A stretch of DNA of 64,000 nucleotides, taken from NCBI RefSeq assembly GCF_015832195.1, contig NC_052031.1, positions 12,277,850 to 12,341,849 of the forward strand, given 5' to 3'. Made by a program: the position numbers and the translations under genes. Below the pieces are notes generated by a model. It was not told where the DNA came from and searched no databases. It worked only from the letters and a program-made list of their open reading frames with translations. The stretch comes from Motacilla alba alba. Taxonomy: Eukaryota; Chordata; Aves; Passeriformes; Motacillidae. Positions within the stretch are counted from its first letter, which is position 1. The number at the start of each line of letters is the position of its first letter. Of the stretch, positions 35,239 to 47,200 are shown one piece after another.

Positions 35239-38200
35239 GTAACGCTCCGGGAGGCCGAGGAGATCCCCATCCCTCCGGCCGGCCGTCCCTCCCTCTCTCC
35301 GGCCGCCTCCGTGCCCTCCCGCCCGCGGAGGAGCCGGGCTGCGGCGGGGCCCCCGGGTGCGGGTTCCCGAGAGGGCCCCGGGCAGGCCCGCAGCGGGAGC
35401 TCCGGCCGGGGCCGGGGATGGCGGCGGGGGAGCGGCCCCTGGGCCCCCTGGGCCGGGGCTCGAGGGGCGCGACCCTCGGGGGCCGGGGGACTTGAGGTGG
35501 GCAAGTTTGCTGTCCTCAAGGAATTTCTGACGTGCCGAAAACACTTCTACACATCTGCTACACTCTACAGCTTGTTTCTTCTTCCTGCTTCTTAACACGT
35601 TTGGGGCTTTCTCTTTTTCTTCTCCCCTCCTCCATCATCCCCCCCCCCCCCCCAAAAAAAAAAAAAAGAAAAAAAAAAGTGTTAGCATTACCCCCTCTCC
35701 CACGCTACTCCCCTTTCTGGGAGGAAAAGCCCCACAGCCTGAACACTTTGGTGTGCCTGGTAAACGAGTGCTAGTTTAAAATTAGATGCAGCGTCAGCTG
35801 TCACAGCAGCGTGCGATCGCCGGCATAGCGAGCGCTCGGGGTAGTGGTTGGAAAAAAGTGACCTCCCTTATTCTTGGCACTGTGGCTTTTTGCTTGTTAT
35901 TCATCTGCAGAGCAGCTGGCTCAGTTCTGCTTTTCAGAAACTGATGAAAACCTTACTCGAATAAAATAATAATACTGTAATAGTTATTGCTTCAGTAGAA
36001 ATACCATCGATACGCAAAGTGCAATGAACTTGAAGCGCCTTCAGTTGCTTTTACTTTACTTAAAATACTTAACGCATTGAGGGGCTGTTATCAAATAGGC
36101 TCAGAAATTTTGTTTGGTGACAAACCAGAAAGTATCAGCTTGGAGAATAAGGGAATTATTTAGCAAGCCATCATTAAAAAAAATCTGTTAAAAAATGCTT
36201 TACATTTTCTACATTTACTGAACAATTATTGAAGTATACTGACTATACCTTTATAATAAGGTATGTTGAAAGGGATCTGAGGTAAAATTGTGAAATTCTC
36301 CATGCATAATTGATTAATCTATGAATTTATCAATTCATCAGTGATGAATTCAAAGATAAGTCAATCTTATGTTAATGGCATAAAGGTCTCAAAATGGCAC
36401 TGACCTGTGTTTGAGAAGGAGAAATTTGTATTGAGTCTTTTAAAATGTAATGGAGTCTTTATTCAGTAATGTCCCCGGTAATACAGAATCATAAGAATCT
36501 AGTTTGGAGGGTGCATCTGATCAAATACCAGCACTGCTGTATTGCATTTTAACTTATCTGTGTATAGTGACTTCTTCCTCCTCATGCAGTGCTGTCATAT
36601 TAGGAATGTGAAGGTGGGAGGTAGGGATTTGAAAAGATTAATTTAAACATCAAAGAAATATCTAATCACAGAAAGCAAGTAATTTTTAGGAATCATGGTA
36701 CTTTTGTGTCAGGGTTTTCACATGTTACTTATTAATATTTAATATTTTCTTTCCTAAGGACTTGAAAGCACTTGATAGCTTGTGAGAACTGCTAATTGCG
36801 TGAGAGCTGGGAGTAGCTGTGATGATAGGAAGGGAGTGGCAGGCAAAGTGAACCAGCCTTGTTCTCTTTATTCCACTTAATTTGGTATGAGCTGCATATA
36901 ATGGTCTTCAGGAAATCAAACTCTGCATTCTCCTGATTATGTTGGTAAAAACTGTGTGCTGGGCAGGCAGGCTGGATTGGTTCTTTTGCAGCCCTTCATC
37001 TGCTGGTCTCAGCTGTGAGCATCAGGAAGAAGTTGTAATTCTATGTGCAGGATTTTACTGCAGGAATTTCCAAGGGCAGAGACCCTTGCCACTTTGCCTC
37101 CATATTCCCACTAGCTGTTCTCTTCAGAAGAGAAACTCTCTTCTGACACAGCACCTTTAAGATGTCTGTGTCAGGTGATAGGTAAATTCGTTGACATGGA
37201 GATTGCTCATGGACCTTCTTCTCTACCAAAATTCTGTGCTGAGGAAGTATTGCATGAGAAAATGTGGAGACTGTGGTACTCATCTTGAAAGTTTGAGGTG
37301 GTTGTTAAGTTCCAGGAAGCTTCAGATAAAAAAAAAGAGAGCATATTACCTTAGACTCTCCCAGCTGTTACCATCTAGCCCTAAAGTAGTGGTATTATAG
37401 TGTACTTTGAGTGATCTGAAACCAATAGAAAGTGATGTGTTGCTCAATGTGCAGGAAGGGTTTTCATTGTCCTCCCACAACAAAATGGAAAATTTACTTT
37501 CTTCTGATAATACTTGAAAACAGTTTTTTTCCTTATCACTGCAAGCTGTATAAGCCAGTTTATAGTATCAGGCTTGTTAAACTAAGTTTCACTAAATGTC
37601 TTCCTTCTATCAACACTTTGTGATAACTGCCAAGTAAATAGTGTCAGACTTGACTAAATGCTTGCAGAGGGTTGAGGAGAGTTCTTTATGTTGATGCTTA
37701 CTGAACTGCAGGCCACCTTTATTATAAAATTGAGACCAATCATACAGCTTCACTCTTACTAAGGGCAAAATTTCCACTTCTAGTAAAAATTCCATTGCAG
37801 ATAAACACATTTTGGATGGCTGCAGTGATGAGAAAACATAAGCAGCATCAAGAAAGCGTGCATTTTTCTCACCTTGAGCACAATATTTTATCTTTTTCTT
37901 TCTGGTGGTCTTCTTTTTAATTTGTACTGCTTTGTCCCGATATGCTCTTCTCTTGCTGTGTCCATCTTAGCTTCCTGCTTATTTGTTTCTATTTTAACAG
38001 TAGAAAATAGAAACAAATATTCTTTCATTCCCATTCCAAATAATTTTGTGTCCTGCATTGTGTAGTTCCCTGTACTTGTAGGAAGGTTGCATATCTCTCT
38101 ATATGGTATTTAGTCTTGGAGTTCTTTGGATTTTGGTGGGTTTTTTTCTTTATTTATTTCTTTTTGGAGGAGGAGGAGGAGGAGGAGCTAAGAATGACAC

Positions 38201-41200
38201 AGGAGAAGTGGTCTTGGTGTTATAGAGTCTAAAGATGTAGTTAATTTTCAGGCTTTCCTTTGAGATGCTGAAGGGGCAGGTGTGAGCAAGTGATATTTTC
38301 CTTAGGCTAGTTCTCTCTTCCTGTAGTGGCCAGAGGACTGGAGTATGGCTTAACTGTCTAAATCCTATGTTGTGTATAGAGAATAAATGCAAGGGGGTAA
38401 TTTTGGTTTGGTTTGGTTTTTTAATTCTTTGAAAAAGCACATTCCATTTTCATAATAAAAGGTAGTGGTAGTTAGAATAATAATTATAATGAAGAGGTAG
38501 GTGTTTACAAAAATAATCTTTTTCTTGCATGTTTTAAAGTCCCTTAACTATCTGTGTTGAAATTTATCAGATTTAAATCATGGTGTAAGAAGTACTCCCT
38601 CTTTTTCCAGAAAGGAGTAATTTTTGCATATGCAAATAAGTATTTACAAGTAAAAATGTATTTAGCATATTTGCTTAAAGTGTGCATAAATTATAGGATG
38701 AACCAGCTGAAATGAAAATCCTGTGCCTTTTTGTACTTCTTATTTCAGACACTTCTGAGAATTCATCAGCACTCTACGTTGTAAATGTTGAAAGAAATGG
38801 AAAAATTATTTATACCTGGAAGGTAAGCCCACCTTGGAATTTAATAAAAATATAGCTGAGAATAATATTCTGTGTGAATCTAATTGAGTTCTTCGAGTTT
38901 AATTTTTTTTGCTGTAAGTGTTAGAACATGGAAATACAACTGATTACAACCTGGAGGGGGTTGGGCAGTGGGAAAATACCCATCTCCACTTCAGTCAAAG
39001 GTTAAGAATGATGAAATGGAGATTAAAGTACTCACCTGATTAAGTCCATAGGGTTTTTGCCCTTGATTTTTTGCTGGCCCAGAATCTCCCCATGAATGAA
39101 ATGCAATTTCTTTAAAACACTTCATAAATACATAATTTCACCCTCCATTTCTTAGTGAAACCTAGCTATTAAATTAATGTGCAGTGCTTTAATTAAATGT
39201 TTTCTCCTACCAAAATGCCTTAAGATACCATTTATCTTGCACTGTTTCTGCACATACCTGTCTTTAAGATTCATCAATAACACTTCATTGCAAGTAGTCT
39301 GAAGTAACCCCTGTTTATTTGTCTTGAAGTATCTAGAGCTGGCTTCTTAACATAGGATTCTGCTCTCCATGGTATATGTTTTACTTTTACTTCCAAGTGG
39401 ATTTTCTAATGGTTTTAGAAAGTGAGACTTTGTCTTCTTCTCATTGTTCCTTTGATGAGACAAGCTGTGCTTCTTGACTGTGCAGCTCAGAGAAGTTTGT
39501 AGATCCAGCTGGATCCTGGAGGCTCTTGGTTCTTGAGGGGTACAGATATGAGATGAACTCCAGTGGAGTAGGGGTGCCTTTCATTCCTCTCTGGCTCAAC
39601 AATGCTAAAACTCTCCAGCTTCCCTAGGGTTAAGGGAAGAGGTGAGGCCTTCATCACGGCTTTAACTTTAATATGCTTTCACTGTGGGTGGATGTTTCCT
39701 TTAGTAAAAGCACAGGGAGGGGAGTCTGTACAAGACAACAATATCAATAAAAACAGTTCTAAAGAGTGTGTCAAATTTTGGTTTTTTTTCATTGCTTAAG
39801 ACTCTAGAAGCCTTAATACAAATAACCATGTAGCTCAGCAGGAGATCTGGTACTCTGTGTGTGTGGTGTTGCTGCTTTCTAGCACCTGTGGAATCTCACA
39901 CGAAGCTTTTTTGGGCCTCTGACAGTCTAACTGCCTTGCATGCTATTCAGGCTCTTGTAGCTGGCACAAGGGATGAGCTGCAGCTCAAGGTTCTCATGTC
40001 TGAATGTAGGGTCTGCCTGCATGCTGGGTGTTGGAGCTCCCACTGTAGTCTGTAGGGATCTGGTCAAAGCAGGTGCTGGAGCTTAGGGAACTGGCCAGTG
40101 TAGCCTGTTCTTTGGGAGGGGGTGTATGGTGGGGAGGATGTAAACTAGACTGAGCTGGCCTGGCTTGTTTCCTAATGGATACAAATAGAAAACAACCTTC
40201 AAGTGAGAGACAGTCAAGTGTATTTATTCTGTGTGAAACCAGGGGAAAGTGGACACCGAGTTTTATTTTCAAGCTTATTTTAGAGTATTATGTTGTACTG
40301 TGGTTTTGACACATATTTTTGTCTATATTTTGTGACATTAATAGTCAATGTAAAGGAAGATAATTTTAACAGAAGTGAATTCTATTTGCAAGGTAATGGA
40401 AGAATCTTCAGAGTACACATGAAAACAAGTGTCCTAGTTTATGAAGAGTCATTGATGTAGCTCTGTTACCAGTCTTGTAAAGTGTATTCTTCAGTATCTA
40501 AGTAAGATGGTGTTAACATTTCAAATGCACTTGAAAAAAAATAGTTATTTGTGAAAGTACTTGCTTAATCTTAAATTATGAGGCCTGGAGCCTCTGTCTT
40601 AATATAAAGACATTTTGTTTCCCTTGTTTAAATCAGAAGTCAAAGACTTTTGTCATTGCCACAACAATAATGACACACTCAGAAATAGACCCCTTAGGAA
40701 GCAAATACTCAGGCTTTTGTTTCAACTTCACAAAGCAAGATGCCATAAATTTGTAAATAACCACAGATCTCTCCCCTCTCCCCCTAAGCAATTGTTAAAA
40801 ACAATGAAGCTCACTGTGGAAGTAGAAGTCTGTGTGGCTGGATTTAATTTCAGTAGTTTAGCAATTTACTGCCTATACCCAGAGTACATTAATACACATC
40901 AGTTTGATTTGCTACCTAGTACATGCTGAAAAACAGAATTTGCTTTTTTAATATATTTGGAAAATTTAAGGTATGGTAAAATTAAGAAGTAGTAAAATTT
41001 TGATTTGTAGTTCCAAACATTTGTAAGTGCCCCAAACAAAATCATCATATATTATTTATCAGTAAGCTAGAAAGTATATATATCATGTTACTCTTCAAAA
41101 GCAGAAGGCTAATGGTGAGCTTATAAAATACTTAGTCTTCAAACAGTCACTTCCTAAGGCAGTGAAATCCTTTTTCCAGGCTACAGCCAGATCACTGGGA

Positions 41201-44200
41201 GCTGATTTTTGGAGAACACTGGGAGCTGTTCAATGGTTCTGTGCTCCCTTTTGACCCACCAAGTTGGTGAGGTTCAGAATACCAGCCTTCAATCTCCAGG
41301 GGTCAGAGCATCCCTCTTGATTCTTGTACACGCATCTCTTTTCCTGGCCCTATTGCCTGTAACTAAAACCAGTTCAGAAGCAAAGTGAGAGAGAGGCATT
41401 AGGTTTATGCAATGGCTTGTGGGCTGTGGATTGGCCACATTTCAGCTTTATCCCATGTGTTAGTTCTAAAAGGAAAAAATAAATCTTTGTTCTCTTGGAA
41501 TTAGAATTTGCTTTCTTGGAATTAGATAATTAACTGCCTGTTTATATATAGGACAGGGAAGTGTGTGAGGATGTGTGTCAAGGGGCAGGGAGAACAGGGA
41601 GGTAGGAAAAAAAAAAAGACCAGTGTTTAACTTTGTGGGTATTTATATTGCTAGTGCTAATTTGTTTCCATCCACAGGGAAACCAGAGAAACACTCACAT
41701 TGGATTGTATGATCTTCAAACGAAACAAAACGAGGTGAGGTTTCTCTCTCCTGACGACAGTGTAGTGTTTCAGATTTTGATGCTTTGCAACACAGTGTTG
41801 TGTCCTTAAGGGGTGTATCCTTGTTGGAAACAGAAAAGATACTGGAGAAGGTATTGGAATGATTCTCAGTAGTGTTAGAATGCTTCACATTACGGAACAT
41901 CTGAAGGCTTGAGAGTAGTAAAGCATCATGTCTGCAATCTTCATTTCTAAACAACCTTTCAAACAACAAGTCCTTTCTGCTCCTCTTCATATTGCACACG
42001 TGTGCCAAGAAGTAAATGTTTGGAGTTTTCTTTATGTGTGCATTCTTGGTCTGTTTGGTGATACCATTTTAAGAGATTATTTTATTCTACAACTGAACAC
42101 ACTGCAATTCAGTAACTAAAATCATGATAACAAGTTTTTGAAGGCGTCCCCATAATAGTATGAAATGAGTGAAATTTTATATTTATATAAAGGTCTGGTA
42201 TGCTGCTTTAGTTGCAACATACAGCCCAAAAGAACCAGTAAAAGACAAACATGAGAAAAAGGAGAACTGTTACAATTGAAACTTGAAATGTGGTTCTTCT
42301 GGGCATGAAAAGATATGGCTTAAAGAAAAAAACTGTGGGACAGCAGTGTTTTCCTGAGAAGCAATTAGATGGTTTCCTTCATGGAGTTTGAAAAAGCACA
42401 ATTATTAACATTACTGTGTTTCTCTGTAGCATCTTTATATGTTTGAGAAGAATCTGCACATAATCAGCTGTTCAATCAACAATGAAAGGACCTTATTGGG
42501 TAAATATGTCCTTTATCATTAGATTTTTTGTAGTAGGATAATGCATTTGGGTTTAGAATTACTTAAAAGTATTTTGACCTATGTGTTGCCCACAGCAGTT
42601 TATGGATTTCTGTGGATCCATCATCAGTTAATGTAGGTAACAACATAAAGACACAGCTGTGGCAATATTGCTGTTTTACTAAAACATCTAAGACACACTG
42701 CCCCTTTGTTCACTTTCTCGTCCTGCATTTGTGCATACCTGCTACATCTAGAAGAGCTTCTGATGTTCCTTTAACATATATGTTTTTGGTAAAAGAATTG
42801 TGGTGCTCATTTTTCAAGGATGTTTGATAAGATTAATGTCCAATATGCACACTCACTGTGGCTGTGTTGGTGTTTTCTCCTCCCACAGCAGTCAGCTTCT
42901 GTCAATATACAGAGGAAGAAAGAGCAAGTCAGCTCTTACAGTCAGGTACTGCAAGTCGGTTTCTTAATACTGTTTGAAATATTGTACCTTTTTGCTTTCC
43001 TTATCAGGTATTTCTGTTTAGAAAACAAACTTGCTTACGTAAAAGAATATTATCTAAAACATGTTCTTTTTGCAGTGTCCAAGTATTTAACCTTGCTAAT
43101 CGAAATTCATCCCATTAATAATGTGAGAGTCCTAAAGGCTGTGGATAGCTGTGTTCGAGTGCAGGTAAAGTATCCAACTAGTCTGCAGATAAGCCTATTT
43201 ATTCTGCTATGCTAGAGAGAAAACATGGTTTAGTGCAGAAATATCTCATGTTATCTTGCAACTGTTACAGAGATAGTGTCCCCCTCTATTTCTTCAGAGA
43301 AATAAAAAATGTCATAAAATGAAACTTCATAAAATGTTTGGTATAGAGTATTTCTCCAACATGAAGGCTGCTTTTTTATTTCTCTTCAATCTTCCAAAGT
43401 TTGCAGTTACAGTGACTGGTGTCACTATTAGTATGTAATAGCTACTTTTATTAATTTAGTATCATGAGTATGTCTGATTAAATTTAAAAATACATAAGTA
43501 TCCAGCTAAAAAAACCCCAAAACATTTTAGATAAATGTTCTGAACTACTTTGGTGTTTTACTTACTTTTGTGAAATTTTCTGTATAGTTTCTTTATCCAG
43601 TTGAAGGCAGAAATGCTTCTAGAGAAAGTCGTCTCTTGCTAGTTTCAGAAGATAAATGTGAGTTAATATTTTCAAAATACATTGTCATTCTTTTACTTCA
43701 AGGTAAATTGATTGTTATAAGATTGTTATAGATTGTATTTTTGGTAGACTTTTATTGGGGGAAAAAGCAGGAAAAAGAAGGGTGTGAGTTATTCTAGGTA
43801 TTCCAAAGGTCTTTCAAAAACTGTATCATTTACCAGATTTTTTTTCAATGTTAAAAGTATGGCCATCTTTATCTACAATTAGTTGCTTAGCTCTTGCATT
43901 CATCAGGTGTCTTTATTTCTAAAATAGCTAAAATAGACTCCTTATAGCTGCCTACATAAATCCAGAGCAAATCAATTGACTGAAAAATGTCATTTAACAT
44001 GGGAAATGGACAAAAATAGAGTGATAGTTCCTTGGATTCAGCTAACTTTGCATGTTCAGCCTAATCTAATGACAGGGAATGGATAAAGATGGACACTTGG
44101 AAAAGACTGGGTTTCTCCTTCTTATTATGGAGTGAGATCTCTTTTTCCATCCCCTTGGAGAGGCCCATCTTCCCTGAGCTAGACACCAACCTTGGGAAGG

Positions 44201-47200
44201 TGGCCTTAGGTGGACAGTGCTAAATCAGAAACAGCATCTGCTGAGTGGGTATTGGACTTCTCATGCAGGCCAGCTGTGGATAACTTCCAGGAGCTCTGCT
44301 TGGGAAAGGACTGTGAAGAGTGTTCATGACAGGAAGTGAAACAGGTCAGGGATGGTTTTGGACATGGCTTGGTTGGGCACATTCCAGTCACTGCTCTTGA
44401 AGCCTGTGCTGTGCTGATGTGGGCAGGGAACTCTTTCCTTGAGATGTTAGGGCTGAGACCACTCTCAGCTCAGGAAAGGAAGAGACTCCAGGTGTAGGCA
44501 CCTGTGCTCGTGTGTCACAGATTTCCTCTTGCACTAAGTTGAACTTTCCTGGCCCTAAAGTGTTCTTACAGAACTCTAAGAGGTGAGCTTCTTGTTTAAT
44601 ATGCTGTATAAAAGCATTTTAAAATGTTTGTTTGTAATGATTTTTTAAAATTTTATTTTAAAGATGTTGAACAATTTGACATTCATGTTGTTGCAGAAGA
44701 AGACCACAAAGTGGTAAGATTCAAAAATCTTTGTGTTTGAGGTTTTTTTTTTTATTTTAATTAATTTAGCTGAAAGTTTTAAATTTTTTTTTGTTTTATT
44801 CTTGGGCAACACAAAGTTTATTTAAGAAAGCATTGATTACTATGGCAACTTATGCAGGTGACCACAAAGGTGATTGAAAAACTTTACACCTTGTAATCTA
44901 TGAGAAAATTTTTTTATTTTACTGGGTTTGTTGTGTTGCTGAATGCTTCTGTGTGTTAGAAGTTGGGAGTAAACATAGTGTTTATTCATTTAAAAACTAT
45001 TTTAAATATTTGTAACCATTTAAAATATTTTCAGATTTGCCTTCCTAACCTTATCTATTGTGAGTCTGTGTGAACCCAGTAGAGGATTCACTTAAAAAAA
45101 CCAAATGAACAGAAGATGTAAAACTTAGATACAGTCTGAGTACAGTAAATGTTCCAATCTCTGTTTCCCCTCATCTCTTTTTCTGTTTTTAACATGAGTT
45201 TGTTGTCAACAAATTGTGGATGTTCTGCTTGAAAGACTTACTGTTAATGAGCACTTGTCTAATATTGTAAATGATTGTGTCATGAAAGCCAGTGTTTTGT
45301 TTTATGGAGGTGAATGTAGGCTTTGAAGGAAAAGTTGAGGACCTGATTTTTGTCCCTTTGCAATCTTTTGTGGTTTTCTCAGTTTGTCATGACCCTTCAA
45401 GCAGATGCATTTTATATGCTGGACTACAGTAGTGGAGTGAAGACTTAAATATAATCAGAAATCAGATTGATCTGATGTCCTTCTGACAGATTTGTTTTGG
45501 TTGACGTGAAATCTCCCTATATTATGCAAGTGTGCATGTACACAATCCTAACAGTTTTCCACAGTTCTAGCCTTTTCTCTACTCCAGCCTTCTCTCTGAC
45601 ATGGTTGAGACTTGGGATAGAAATCTCTTTTGGAGCTGACACATTCCCTTCAGTAGTTAATGTAGCTGATTCTCAACTCACTGTGGTATTTCCCTCCTCT
45701 CTGAGGAGGGGTGCCTGTGCTATTCTTTGTTCACTTTGAGCAGTTTAAGTGGTGAATTTCTTGCAAGAAGGGAAGACTGAAAGAAAAGATTTTTTAGTAG
45801 GTGTACTCTGAAAACTGTGCTTCTGATCTCTTTAAACTGAGCACCTTGCATACAACAAAGGTGAACTTCATGCTGCTGACAAGAAGCCTGTTCCTTCCAA
45901 CCTCCTTACTGTCTTTGTGTGTTCTCTCACTCTTTTCTCTTTAAAGCACAGACTGTGCATAATTGCTGCAAAACTTGATTTGATGGCTTCTGATATTTTT
46001 ATTCTTTCCCTGTAGGTGATTCAAAAGTCAGGTCAGCTTCCAAGAGCCAAAGTTGTAGATGACCTCGTTTGGGCACAGTGGGATATGATGGAGCAAAGAC
46101 TCTTCTACATTGTTCCAAAGGTGAGCTGAAAGTCATTCTTGCAGTTTTGTTCCTGCCTGTCTGGTGATAGTGAAGTTTTAAGTGTGTGGAATAGCAAGTA
46201 GGGGTTTGTTTTCATTAGGATGGTCTTGTTCTTGCCTCAAATAACCTAAAGCAAAAGCCAAATTTGCTGTAGCTGCTGTTGTGCTTAGAACATTACACAA
46301 ACACTGGTGGTCTTAGTGGTTTCTATAAAAAAGGTGTGCTTGGTAATTATTTTATTTTTTGCTTTAGAAAGGCCTTTTATTCAAAAGGATCTAAATCTAT
46401 CCAAAACTGCTGTGTGTATAATGCCTCTCTTCTAGAGAATTCACATCTATAAAGTATTTTGTGTGCAGACTTACTGAGTGACCAAATGAGGACAGGTTCT
46501 TGGCAAGCTCTGAAACTCTCAGAGGCTGGGTTTTTATTTTGTCTGAGGGTCTATTAGCGCTTGATGCATTCTCTGTAAATAAAAAAAAGATTTTTCTTTA
46601 CTCTTCTTAGCCACGAAAAGAGTGAATGTTAGGAAATAACAGGAAGTGAACTGTGATGGAGAAATGTATTTATGTTTTTGTTTCTGAGATACCCATTTTG
46701 AACCGACTAAAGTAAGATGCAATTCTTTTTGCCATAAAGGCAGATATGGAAAACATTTTTTTAACTTTCTCAAATGCGTGAGACGTGTATTGCTGTGCTT
46801 AAGTGAGAGCCCACGCAGTTATATATGATTGGCAGATAATGATCTGGGACAGGAAGGAAGCATGTCATAGTGCTATTGTGAAGGGTTATTTGTGGGTTTT
46901 AAATTCTTTTGTCCCCTAACTTCTGAATATCTGTTAACAAAGCAGGTTGAGTGTGAAGAATGATGCTGAGTATCCAGTCACTTCTCAGTCTGTATAATAT
47001 CCTTTCTTACTTACAAAACACATCCTTTTTAATTCCAGGAATCAAAGAGTACTTTAAGGTGTGTCCAGTTTTATCCTGAGGAAAATTTTAACTCAATAGT
47101 AAGTTATGAGCATTTTATTGTAAATAGTTTACAGTGGGATGTAATTATGTTTTCCAGGTATTGGTGCAGAGATCTGTTTGTCTTTTTCATTGTTGAAACT

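Larger units (their letters stand above)
35239..38748 (+). other. GSAP: GSAP intron 1
   Basis: The first 260 bases are CpG-island sequence. Next comes a C15-A14-G-A10 tract at 35639-35678. The rest is AT-rich. It holds a perfect 16-bp-arm hairpin at 37980-38019, a (GGA)n run at 38166-38187 and (TTTGG)n at about 38401-38420. A short stretch near 36484-36530 vaguely resembles a CR1 3' end in reverse. No further exon was recognised. Confidence 0.8.

Noticed and set aside
34980..35495. Extended reading of GSAP from an upstream codon at 34980 and read-through beyond the exon 1 donor
   Set aside because: 34980 is TTG, not ATG. Homology to human GSAP starts exactly at 35154 and stops at the GTAACG donor.
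36332..36350. 19-bp near-palindrome with 9-bp arms and 1-nt centre in GSAP intron 1
   Set aside because: AT-rich sequence of this length is expected to give such structures by chance in 64 kb.
36484..36530. Possible CR1 3' end in reverse (acagaatcataagaat.. then ..gcatctgatca)
   Set aside because: Only about 45 bp resemble CR1 and the continuation does not. Too little to call a repeat.
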